A DNA stretch of 64,000 bases from Paraburkholderia atlantica (GTDB taxonomy: Bacteria > Pseudomonadota > Gammaproteobacteria > Burkholderiales > Burkholderiaceae). Numbering within the stretch: position 1 is the first letter of the stretch; every line of letters starts with the position of its first letter. The notes beneath the pieces were generated by a model. The model saw only the letters and a program-made list of their open reading frames with translations. It was not told the origin of the DNA and searched no databases. Shown one piece after another: positions 1 to 9,091 of the stretch. A program made the translations under genes and the position numbers. Where the stretch lies: NCBI RefSeq assembly GCF_009362785.1, contig NZ_WHNQ01000001.1, forward strand, positions 372,001-436,000, read 5' to 3'.

Positions 1-1257
1 GCCGACGATCACGTGCGCGCGCACCGCCGGCGTCGCGACGGCCGCATGCGCACGACGCCGCCATGCGAGACCGAGCGCATCGGCGAGCAGCGCCACATGA
101 CCGAGGCCGAGCGCGCAGGCGGCCGAACCGAGCCGGTAGGCGGCTTCACCCGCCTGCAGCGCTTCGCTCGGGTCGGCTTTCTCCGGCTGATCGGCCGCGC
201 GGGCATGGGCGGCGAGCGCCTCGATCGACGCTTCGGCGGTCTGCAGGAAATCTTCGTACGCGTTCGCGTTGACGCTCAGCACGCCGAGATCGCGCGTGTG
301 CGGCAGCGACTGCGCCTCGAGCGCGCGCGCCTCCCACAGCGCTTCCGACGACTGCGTGCCGGCGACGTGCCAGTCGACGGTCAAGCCGTAATCGTGCAGC
401 ACCTCGACCTGGTCGGCGTCTTGCGCGGCCGCGCCGAACAACGCGTAGTCGCGCCACAGCAGCGCGAGCGTCGCGCGCACCAGCGAACGCGGCGCGCGCT
501 CGATGCCACGCGCGTGATCGGCGAGCGCGAGATTGCAGCGCGCGTAGAAGCGCCGTGCTTCGATATCGCGAATTGCGTGGCCGCGCGCGCGCAGCGCCTT
601 TGCGCAGGCGCGCGCGAGCCGCCAGAAGTCGTAAGGATCGGGGCCGGCGAGTTCGGTTAGCACGGCGTCGAGCTCGTCGAGCGCGGCGTTCGTGACCGCA
701 AGCGCCACCGCGCTGCCGGTGTCGGCCTGCGAGCGCAGCACCGGCAGCAACGCGCGCTCGTAGCGTGCCCGCAGATGTGCCAGCTGGTCGGCCGATTGCG
801 CGTGCAGCGACGCCGGCGGCACCGGCCGCGCACACAGCGCGAGGTCTTCGAACGCGACGATGGAGCCCGGCGCGGGTTCGACGAGTTGCGAACACAGCTC
901 GCGGTAGTGGTGAAACAGCGTCGGCGAGCAGCTGAGCTCGCGCAGATTGTGACGTTCGAGCGCCGCGCGGAAGTCGCGCAGCGCCGCGCCGAACACTGGC
1001 CGGGCGCTTTGCGCTTCGGCCGACTCGTCGCTCGCGAGCGGCGAGAGCCGCACCAGCGCGTCGGCGAAACGCTGCGCGCTGAGCCAGCCCGCCGTGCGCA
1101 ATGCATGCGACGCGCGCAGCAGCGCGGCACCGCTCTCGTGGTGCTGCTCGAACGCGAGCGACGCCTCCGCGAGCGCCAGTTCCGCGGGGCGGACAGCGCC
1201 GCCGCGCGGGTTGGGCAGTGCATCGATGGAAACGGGTGCGGCGGATCGAAGAGTCAT
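1..1257 (-). CDS. ChpA/PilL-like chemosensory protein, N-terminal part (partial)
   Basis: An open frame of 419 codons starts with ATG at 1257 (MTLRSAAPVSIDALPN) and runs off the left edge without a stop. The product is helical and Ala/Leu rich. Residues about 373-396 (AYRLGSAACALGLGHVALL) resemble the helix of a histidine phosphotransfer (HPt) domain, but the phospho-accepting His and the following Lys-Gly are absent, as in the FimL/ChpA N-terminal modules that carry degenerate HPt repeats. This suggests the start of a Pil-Chp twitching-motility hybrid kinase. Rubredoxin lies upstream on the same strand. Pil-Chp response-regulator, CheW and MCP genes are not seen in the 307 bp between them; if present they lie outside the window. 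Overlapping frames in this stretch have Arg-rich, shadow-like translations. Coding status is fairly sure, the family less so. Confidence 0.6.
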   Translation of the reverse strand, partial: MTLRSAAPVSIDALPNPRGGAVRPAELALAEASLAFEQHHESGAALLRASHALRTAGWLSAQRFADALVRLSPLASDESAEAQSARPVFGAALRDFRAALERHNLRELSCSPTLFHHYRELCSQLVEPAPGSIVAFEDLALCARPVPPASLHAQSADQLAHLRARYERALLPVLRSQADTGSAVALAVTNAALDELDAVLTELAGPDPYDFWRLARACAKALRARGHAIRDIEARRFYARCNLALADHARGIERAPRSLVRATLALLWRDYALFGAAAQDADQVEVLHDYGLTVDWHVAGTQSSEALWEARALEAQSLPHTRDLGVLSVNANAYEDFLQTAEASIEALAAHARAADQPEKADPSEALQAGEAAYRLGSAACALGLGHVALLADALGLAWRRRAHAAVATPAVRAHVIVG

Positions 1258-1564
1258 GGGCAGGCGACACGAAGCTGACGGGGCCGTCGCTTCGCGCCGC
1301 GTACTGAGGAGCGGCCACCGCGCGAACCGGCGACAGGACAATGACAGACTACCGTTGCGACACGACGCGTGCGGCGATGTTCCGCGCCAGCGCGCTCGGA
1401 CAGGCGCCGGGCGCGCCGGACGCATCAAGCGATTGCAGCAATTGTGCGGTGAAGACACCGCTCACTTTCGGAATTGAAGCTCAGGGTTCAGCTCAGGGTT
1501 CAGGTTCGGGACCGAACCTCGGGACCCCGTTTTGGGGCCGAAGCTTCCGGCGGCTCGCCGTACT
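1258..1564. other. Intergenic spacer with short repeats and hairpins
   Basis: No credible gene lies between rubredoxin and the chemosensory gene. The spacer holds a 12-bp direct tandem repeat (CTCAGGGTTCAG, twice, 1480-1503), directly followed by two hairpins. One is GGTTCGG/CCGAACC with a 2-nt loop (1503-1518). The other is CCCC/GGGG with a GTTTT loop (1525-1537). Read on the minus strand they sit just after the rubredoxin stop and could fold in the mRNA tail, but there is no T-tract. Confidence 0.4.
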
Positions 1565-1735
1565 TCAGATCTGGACCATTTCGAAGTCTTCCTTGCGCGC
1601 TCCGCACTCGGGACACGTCCAGTTGATGGGCACGTCTTCCCAGCGCGTGCCCGGCGCAATGCCTTCGTCGGGCAAGCCGGCCTCTTCGTCGTAAATCCAG
1701 CCGCAAATCAGGCACATCCAGCTTTGATATTCCAT
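1565..1735 (-). CDS. rubA: Rubredoxin
   Basis: A 56-residue protein with the two rubredoxin iron knuckles, CLICG (residues 8-12) and CPECG (41-45). It also has the family core WIYDEEAGLPDEGIAPGT and W39 just before the second knuckle. It binds one Fe in a Cys4 site and acts as a small cytoplasmic electron carrier, for example to alkane hydroxylases or in oxygen defence. The frame is open far upstream, but ATG at 1735 gives exactly the family length. It is divergent from the ThiD-like gene, with about 295 bp between them. Confidence 0.95.
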   Translation of the reverse strand: MEYQSWMCLICGWIYDEEAGLPDEGIAPGTRWEDVPINWTCPECGARKEDFEMVQI

Positions 1736-2030
1736 TCTTTTGTCGCGTCGTTGAGTCCGTGGAAACGGGAGCCATGATGGTACCGTGTTGCCGCCCCCAT
1801 GCCTAGCAATCGAAAACGCGCAATCGTAGCGTGGACCGGCCTTCGGCGGGACGCCCGCGTGCCGTGCCGGCACGCCTTGCGGCGTCATGCCGCGCGTTGG
1901 GCGGCCAGCAGGACGGTAGAGCACACCCTCGGGCAAGCCGCGCGAAAAAACGCCCTGTCCACGGTTTAGGCCGCATAATTGAGCCAATTGCGCACTGTGC
2001 GCCGAAATCCTGCTTTTCTTATCCATTTTC

Positions 2031-2894
2031 ATGCCCAGCGACACGCCTCCGATCGTCCTCACCTTCGGCCTCTCCGATCCCACTGGCGGCTCCGGCCTGC
2101 AGGCGGACCTGATGACACTTGCCAGCATGGGCTGCCACGGCGTTTCCGTGCTCACGGGCTATACCGTGCGCGACTCGGCGAGCTGCGATGAAGTGACCGG
2201 CCTCGACCCGGACATCGTCGCGACGCAGGCCCGCATGCTGCTCGAGGACATGCCGATCGCCGCCTTCAAGGTCGGCGCGTGCACGCGCGCGGAAGTGGTC
2301 AGCGCGATCGCGGAAGTGGTCGCCGACTACGACGACGTCCCGCTGATCCTCGCCCCGGACTTCACGCTCGACGACGAACACGTGCTCGCCGCCGACGAAC
2401 TGCGCGAAGCGATCGCCGATCTGCTCGCGCCGCAAACCACGCTGCTGGTCGCCGACTCGTCGACGCTGCTCGCGCTCGCGCAGCCCGACGGCGACGCGGA
2501 GGCGCCGAGCCTCGACGCCGCGATCTCGCATCTGCTGTCGCAGGGCTGCGAATACATTCTGTCGACCGAAACGGGCACACACCGGCTCGTCAATACGCTG
2601 TTCAGCGAGGACGGTCAGTTGCGTCAGGACATGTGGGACCGCGCGCCCCATCGGCTGACGGGGCTGACCGATACCCTCGGCGCGGCGATAGCCGCGCTGC
2701 TCGCGAACGGTCAGGAACCCGCGGAAGCGGTGCGCGAGAGCCAGGAGTATCTGTATCAGGCGGTGCGCAACGCGTTCCGGCCCGGCATGGGGGCGTACAT
2801 GCCCGATCGCTTCTTCTGGGCACGCAGCAGTGACGAAGAAGAAACGCCGCCCGCGCAAGGCAAAGGCGCGGCGCCTGGAGAAGCGCGGCACTGA
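2031..2894 (+). CDS. ThiD-like hydroxymethylpyrimidine kinase family protein (degenerate active site)
   Basis: 287 residues with the ribokinase/PfkB-like fold of ThiD. The substrate-site motif DPTGGSGLQADLMTL (16-30) matches the ThiD consensus D-P-S-G-G-A-G-I-Q-A-D. ThiD phosphorylates HMP and HMP-P for thiamine synthesis. The C-terminal anion-hole motif, normally H-G-T-G-C-T-L with a catalytic Cys, reads TGLTDTLGAAI here (210-220), so Gly and Cys are replaced by Thr and Asp. The acidic insert near 118-160 and the charged tail are also atypical. It may be a catalytically altered paralogue. No other thi gene is nearby. A clear terminator follows at 2921. Confidence 0.8.
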   Translation: MPSDTPPIVLTFGLSDPTGGSGLQADLMTLASMGCHGVSVLTGYTVRDSASCDEVTGLDPDIVATQARMLLEDMPIAAFKVGACTRAEVVSAIAEVVADYDDVPLILAPDFTLDDEHVLAADELREAIADLLAPQTTLLVADSSTLLALAQPDGDAEAPSLDAAISHLLSQGCEYILSTETGTHRLVNTLFSEDGQLRQDMWDRAPHRLTGLTDTLGAAIAALLANGQEPAEAVRESQEYLYQAVRNAFRPGMGAYMPDRFFWARSSDEEETPPAQGKGAAPGEARH

Positions 2895-2920
2895 CCTCGT
2901 CATTCATCGGCAATCGACTA

Positions 2921-2950
2921 AAAAGCCCGCTATCCAGCGGGTTTTTGTTT
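2921..2950 (+). terminator. Rho-independent terminator after the ThiD-like gene
   Basis: The stem AGCCCGC/GCGGGTTT, with loop TATCCA, is preceded by an A-run and followed by TTTTTGTTT. It begins 26 bp after the stop codon. Confidence 0.85.
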
Positions 2951-3201
2951 AATGCATCTTTCGCGATTTGTGCGATCTTTGATTCGATTTATCTAAAAAC
3001 AAATAACCCAATTTGCATATCGCTATCGATACTGCCGGCTCCGTTCATAGCGTGACGGTTTTATTCGATTTATTTCGCATAGGCGCATGAATCTTGCTGG
3101 CTCCAAGGTAACCATACGTTTTACTGCGTAATTAAACGTTACAACGTCAATGACACCTTTTGTCTAGACTTTACGCATCACTAACGCCCGTATGTCCCCA
3201 C
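2951..3201. promoter_or_regulatory. AT-rich promoter region of the sulfotransferase gene
   Basis: About 250 bp clearly richer in A/T than its surroundings, between the terminator and the sulfotransferase start. It contains stretches such as TTTATTCGATTTATTT near 3060. No specific -35/-10 pair is convincing. The drop in GC suggests a promoter or an acquired segment. Confidence 0.35.
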
Positions 3202-4413
3202 ATGTCTTTTCCCACCTTCTTTATCCATCCACCGAAATGCGGCGGTTCGACCGTTATTTCGTGTTTTGATTTGAATAAAGGTAATGACCAATTCATTAGC
3301 TTTGCCTGGGACGAGGATGGATGGGGAACCTGTCGCGCCAAGCTGCTGGAGACCGGGGTCGGCGGCGGCCATCAACCGTATGGCATTCACCGGGTGATCA
3401 AACATCCGGTCGACTACTGCACGATCCTGCGCGATCCGCTTGCGCGCCAGATCTCGCACTACTGGTATGCGGTGAACGGCAAGAACGGCGAGGTCACACG
3501 CGGCGTCTGCGTGTCGACAAAAGAGGCACTGGCGCAGCAAGGCGTGTTGTCGCTCGACGAGTGGATCAGCGAATCGCTCGGCGGCAAGAACCTGTTCGTG
3601 CAGATGCTGAGCGGCGAGCCGGCGGTCAACGAAGCGAGCCTCGCCGTCGCGCGAATTCATTTGCGCGAGCAGATCAGCACCGTCGGCGTCTGCGAGGACA
3701 TGAGCGAATTCTTACTGCGGCTTTGCGGTTCGACCGGCATGAAATTGCCGTTCTATTTCGAAGCGAATCGCACCAGCGGCGCGTCAAAAGGCAAGGCTCA
3801 CCTAAGCGATGCAGCCAGACAAAAGTTTATTGATGACAATAGCCTTGATTACGAACTGTTCCGCGACGCCACTCGGATCGTCGAAGCTTATGCGAAAGAG
3901 ACGGGCAGCATCTTTTCGAATGCCCTCGAATTGGTCCGCGTGATTCAGTCGGAAATAAATCAGCTCGAGAATCCGCACGTCTACAGTTCTTGGGTTTTCG
4001 GCTTCGACGGCTCATTCCTGTCGCGCGTGCACGAAGTGATCCGCCGCTTCGACCTCGCGCCGATCACCGCCTACCTGGAATTCGCGCAAAGCCAGCGGCG
4101 TCCGGAGGTCGACCTGTTCGACGGCTTCGTCGACACGGTGGGCGACGGCGTGGTGCGCGGCTGGGCCATCAACCTGAGCCAGCCCGAGCGGCAAGTGCCA
4201 CTCGAGGTGCGGATCGGCGCGCAGATCGTCGCAACCGGCCTCAGCGGCGAGCCGCGGCCCGATGTGGCGAGCGCCGGCTATCCGAGTTCGAACAGTGGAT
4301 TTTCGATTACGCTGCCGGACGGCATTCCGGAAGGCTTTTGCGTTACGATCGCGGATTCCACGGAACGCCTGCACAACGCTGGCACGTGGCGACAAGGCTG
4401 GCACTGCGAGTGA
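3202..4413 (+). CDS. Sulfotransferase family protein with C-terminal beta-sandwich domain
   Basis: 403 residues from ATG 3202; the TTG at 3160 would add 14 residues but fits the motif spacing less well. Residues 5-17 (TFFIHPPKCGGST) form the 5'-phosphosulfate loop of PAPS-dependent sulfotransferases. TILRDPLARQISHYWY (74-89) is the 3'-phosphate-binding motif with its Arg and Ser. The enzyme should move sulfate from PAPS to a hydroxyl or amine, probably on a glycan. The last 100 residues (DGFVDTVGDGVVRGWAINL onward) resemble beta-sandwich modules appended to glycan-active proteins. The APS kinase gene follows after 26 bp with a good ribosome site, so the pair looks like one unit. The acceptor is unknown. 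Confidence 0.8.
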   Translation: MSFPTFFIHPPKCGGSTVISCFDLNKGNDQFISFAWDEDGWGTCRAKLLETGVGGGHQPYGIHRVIKHPVDYCTILRDPLARQISHYWYAVNGKNGEVTRGVCVSTKEALAQQGVLSLDEWISESLGGKNLFVQMLSGEPAVNEASLAVARIHLREQISTVGVCEDMSEFLLRLCGSTGMKLPFYFEANRTSGASKGKAHLSDAARQKFIDDNSLDYELFRDATRIVEAYAKETGSIFSNALELVRVIQSEINQLENPHVYSSWVFGFDGSFLSRVHEVIRRFDLAPITAYLEFAQSQRRPEVDLFDGFVDTVGDGVVRGWAINLSQPERQVPLEVRIGAQIVATGLSGEPRPDVASAGYPSSNSGFSITLPDGIPEGFCVTIADSTERLHNAGTWRQGWHCE

Positions 4414-4439
4414 GCCAGAGGAGTCAGGAGAACTTATAC

Positions 4440-5078
4440 ATGAAAGAGCCGCCCAGCTTCGTGCAACGCTTCCCCAGCAAGATCGCGGTGCAGGACCGCA
4501 TACGCATATTCGATCAGACGCCCGCCACGATCTGGCTGACCGGCCTGTCCGGCGCCGGTAAATCGACATTGGCGTTCGCGCTCGAGGAGCGGCTGATCGC
4601 GCTCGGTCATGCCTGCTATGTGCTCGACGGCGACAACGTCCGCCACGGTCTGGCGAGCGACCTGGGCTTCGAGCGCGACGACCGGCGCGAAAACATCCGC
4701 CGCGTCGCGCACGTCGCCCAGTTGATGAACGATGCGGGTCTGATCGTGATTACCGCGCTGATTTCGCCGCTACGCGAAGACCGGGCGATGGCGCGCGAGA
4801 TCATCGGAGCCGACAAGTTCGTCGAAACCTATGTGTCCGCCTCGCTCGCCACCTGCGCGAGCCGCGATCCCAAAGGTCTTTATGCAAAAGCGAGGTCTGG
4901 CGAGATCAGCTCGTTCACCGGCGTATCAGCGCCCTATGAAGCACCGATCGATCCTCACCTGCACGTCGACACCGGAACGCTGAGCCCCGCGCAAAGCGTC
5001 GCGCAGATCTTCCACTACCTGCGCGAAAAGTGTCTCGGAAGATCTGCTCATCGTACGGCTCACGTCGCGGGCGCCTGA
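4440..5078 (+). CDS. cysC: Adenylyl-sulfate kinase (APS kinase)
   Basis: 212 residues; start ATG 4440 is preceded by AGGAG. It converts APS and ATP to PAPS. Visible motifs: Walker A GLSGAGKST, the APS site VLDGDNVRHGL, the helix RRENIRRVAHVAQLMNDAG, and the C-terminal DPKGLYAKARSGEISSFTG followed by PYE. This is a complete CysC of usual length. Assimilatory genes (cysDN, cysH) are absent here. Its position directly behind a sulfotransferase suggests local PAPS supply for sulfation, not cysteine synthesis. A shared terminator follows. Confidence 0.93.
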   Translation: MKEPPSFVQRFPSKIAVQDRIRIFDQTPATIWLTGLSGAGKSTLAFALEERLIALGHACYVLDGDNVRHGLASDLGFERDDRRENIRRVAHVAQLMNDAGLIVITALISPLREDRAMAREIIGADKFVETYVSASLATCASRDPKGLYAKARSGEISSFTGVSAPYEAPIDPHLHVDTGTLSPAQSVAQIFHYLREKCLGRSAHRTAHVAGA

Positions 5079-5138
5079 ATCGGACAAAGGGCGCCCGGAA
5101 GGGTTCACCGGCCGCCACATCAACGTCGGCCACAAACG

Positions 5139-5163
5139 AAAAAACCCGCCTAAGCGGGTTTTT
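5139..5163. terminator. Bidirectional terminator between cysC and groEL
   Basis: The stem AAAACCCGC/GCGGGTTTT has a CTAA loop. A-runs on one side and T-runs on the other allow it to act for cysC (plus) and groEL (minus), which converge here. Confidence 0.85.
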
Positions 5164-5281
5164 CCGTTTGGAGAAACGCCTCGCGGCGCACTTCCCCACA
5201 TGGACTTCCAGACGGGCATCGTCCGTGATCCAGACGCGCGGCAATTCAACCACGCGGCCGGACCACGAGGCCCGAGCGGAA

Positions 5282-6925
<1,644 letters not shown>

Positions 6926-6975
6926 CTAACTCCTTGAATACTTTGGATATAACCGGGGAAGTAGCGACTTTGCGC

Positions 6976-7266
6976 TTACTTCTGCACCACGGCCATGATG
7001 TCTTCTTCGCGCATCACCAGCAGTTCGTTGCCGTCGACCTTGACGGTCTGGCCTGCGTACTTGCCGAACAGGACGCGGTCGCCGACCTTCACGTCGAGCG
7101 CAATGGCTGCGCCCTTGTCGTCGCGCTTGCCCGGGCCGACTGCGAGGATTTCACCTTGATCCGGCTTTTCCGCTGCGGCTTCGGGGATCACGATGCCCGA
7201 CGCGGTCTTGGTTTCCTGATCCAGACGCTTGACGATCACGCGATCATGCAAAGGACGAAGGTTCAT
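6976..7266 (-). CDS. groES: Co-chaperonin GroES (HSP10)
   Basis: 96 residues starting [18 protein letters not shown], the classic GroES N-terminus, followed by the mobile loop [18 protein letters not shown]. It caps the GroEL ring. First gene of the groESL operon; its start is about 70 bp downstream of the CIRCE element, with GAGGAG just upstream as ribosome site. Confidence 0.98.
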   Translation of the reverse strand: MNLRPLHDRVIVKRLDQETKTASGIVIPEAAAEKPDQGEILAVGPGKRDDKGAAIALDVKVGDRVLFGKYAGQTVKVDGNELLVMREEDIMAVVQK

Positions 7267-7337
7267 ACATACTCCTCTCTGATTGAGACTGAAGAACGCT
7301 GAGAAAACCCGGCTGGCAGAGCCAACCGGAGATGTTG

Positions 7338-7364
7338 TTAGCACTCTCGTGCAGCGAGTGCTAA
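7338..7364 (-). promoter_or_regulatory. CIRCE operator (HrcA binding site)
   Basis: A perfect TTAGCACTC-N9-GAGTGCTAA inverted repeat, the known HrcA target. It lies between the groES promoter and start codon, so groESL should be repressed by HrcA and released on heat shock. Confidence 0.97.
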
Positions 7365-7392
7365 TTATATGGACGGGTAGTGACAAATTCAA
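7364..7392 (-). promoter_or_regulatory. Sigma70-type promoter of groESL
   Basis: On the minus strand TTGAAT (7392-7387) is followed by 17 bp and then TATAAT (7369-7364). The -10 box touches the CIRCE repeat, so HrcA binding would cover the transcription start. Confidence 0.8.
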
Positions 7393-7681
7393 GAAGTGGC
7401 GAGCAGCGGCATCGCGGACGGGTTTTTGCCCGAGCGGCGCGGCGCGGGAGCGGCGGCGCAATCATCAGCGTGAGCGGCGAACCCGAGCAAAAACAAGTAC
7501 TTGCAGCGAGATTTGCGGCTTGTCGCCGCACGGCGAAGGGGCGATATCGCCGACAAACAGCAGCCGCGCACCGTAATCGATACCGTCGGATCTCCTATTT
7601 CCAGGGAAAACCCCGTCCGACTGAACATAAGGTCGCCAGGCCCGAACGGCTCGCGACACCGACCGGCTCGTCTCGTTCGAC

Positions 7682-8071
7682 TCACTTCTGCGCAGGCGGG
7701 TGCAACGCATTGCCCGCCATCCACTTGAGCCGTTCGCAATTGACCTTGATACGCGCGGCGAATTCCTTCGGATCTCGCTCGCGCAGTGCGTTCATCTGGC
7801 TATTGGTGTCGTCGGCCCGACGCCAGCCCGCGTCCCAATGCTGGTCAAAATTGGTCGCACCGGTCAGCACCTTTCGGAGCCGCTCCTTATAGGCGCCGAT
7901 GCGCTCGGGCGATGCGCCGCAAAACGCCTGCGCGAAACTCGCCCGCTCGCCTGCCGTCTCCGCGCTCATGTTGGCGTCGCTCGCGCCGCTCGCGAGCGGC
8001 GTGGCGAGCGACAGCATCGACCAACACAGAGCAGCACAAAGCGGTCGATAGCGATACGATAGGTTCTTCAT
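7682..8071 (-). CDS. Small exported protein of unknown function
   Basis: 129 residues with a signal peptide (basic MKNLSYRYR, then a hydrophobic stretch, cleavage likely after LASGA). The mature part is helical and charged and has two Cys (AQAFCGASPERIGAYKERL and IKVNCERLKWMAG). Codon use is typical of the window. No family recognised. It stands alone and is divergent from the Ala/Pro-rich protein. The 289 bp between it and the groESL promoter show no gene. Confidence 0.75.
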   Translation of the reverse strand: MKNLSYRYRPLCAALCWSMLSLATPLASGASDANMSAETAGERASFAQAFCGASPERIGAYKERLRKVLTGATNFDQHWDAGWRRADDTNSQMNALRERDPKEFAARIKVNCERLKWMAGNALHPPAQK

Positions 8072-8390
8072 CTTCGACTCCTGACGATCCTTCGTAGCGA
8101 CCAGGGATTGTCCCGATCTTCAACGCCGCCTCGCCGATTGTGTCCTGATTGCACTGCACGATGGCGTTTTCGCGCGCTATTCGATGCATCGCGCGGCCAA
8201 GCCGCGGTGCTACGCTCGTTAAAGCGGCATCCGCGACGCGCCCGTCCGGGGAGCCGTGGCACGAGCACCGCAACGCCACGGCCTATCGGCAGGCCGCGAC
8301 AGAAGCACGAGCGCCAGGCATCAACAACAAGCTCGAAACGACACGAAATCAAACACAAAAAGGCGAGACATCGCTGCGGGAGTGACTGCG
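8072..8390. promoter_or_regulatory. Divergent intergenic region
   Basis: 319 bp between two divergent exported-protein genes. Several short overlapping frames are open but have Arg/Ser-rich, shadow-like translations. I see no RNA gene or clear operator. Confidence 0.4.
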
Positions 8391-9008
8391 ATGGCATTTA
8401 GAACATATACCGTACTGACGCTGTTGGTGACGAGCACTGCCGCGTTCGCGTGGCGGCCAGTCACCTATCCGATCCGAAGTCAGAGCCCTTATGAGCGCAG
8501 CATCGACAACGCGATGTGCTACGCCGAGGCGAACCGCGTGACCGGGGTCAACATGGCCCACGAATCGCAGATTCCGCCGCATCGGCCGCCCGCGGCCAAA
8601 GGTGCGTCGACCGGCGTACCGTCGAAACCGCCGCTTCCCCCCAGTTCCTTCTCAGCCACGCCGCTGCCGTGGAACGCGAGCGCGCCCGAAGCCGCGAGCG
8701 CGCCGCTCGCCGGCGCACAAGCGCCTGGCGGCGCATCGTCGGCGAAACCCGTGAACGAAGCCGGGGCCGGCGCCAACGCGCCAGGCGCGCCGGCCACTGC
8801 GGCGGCGAATGCACCGCCAAACGCGTCGGCGGCGGCACCGGGCGCGAGCGCGGCAGCCGACGCATCGGATGGGGCGGCCGCTTCGACGCAGGCCAACGCG
8901 GCGTCGAACGTGAAGCTGCCGCCGCTGCCCGCGCCCGAGCCACCGATGACCCGCTATTGGGCCGCCTACGGCGCGTGCATGCAGGCGCGCGGTTACGTCG
9001 TCCAGTAG
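8391..9008 (+). CDS. Exported Ala/Pro-rich protein of unknown function
   Basis: 205 residues. ATG 8391 is preceded by CGGGAG and gives a signal peptide (MAFRTYTVLTLLVTSTAAFA). A short conserved-looking start (RSIDNAMCYAEANRVTG) is followed by about 120 residues of low-complexity Ala/Pro/Gly. The end is MTRYWAAYGACMQARGYVVQ, a Cys-containing motif seen at the ends of small envelope proteins. The two Cys, one at each end of the linker, could pair. It may be co-transcribed with the repeat protein 83 bp downstream. Confidence 0.75.
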   Translation: MAFRTYTVLTLLVTSTAAFAWRPVTYPIRSQSPYERSIDNAMCYAEANRVTGVNMAHESQIPPHRPPAAKGASTGVPSKPPLPPSSFSATPLPWNASAPEAASAPLAGAQAPGGASSAKPVNEAGAGANAPGAPATAAANAPPNASAAAPGASAAADASDGAAASTQANAASNVKLPPLPAPEPPMTRYWAAYGACMQARGYVVQ

Positions 9009-9091
9009 TTCGGCCGACGCCGCTTGCGAGCGTCGTCGCATTCATTCTTTTTGATGGCGCCGGCCTTCGGCGCCAGTGGAGCGACACGGCC

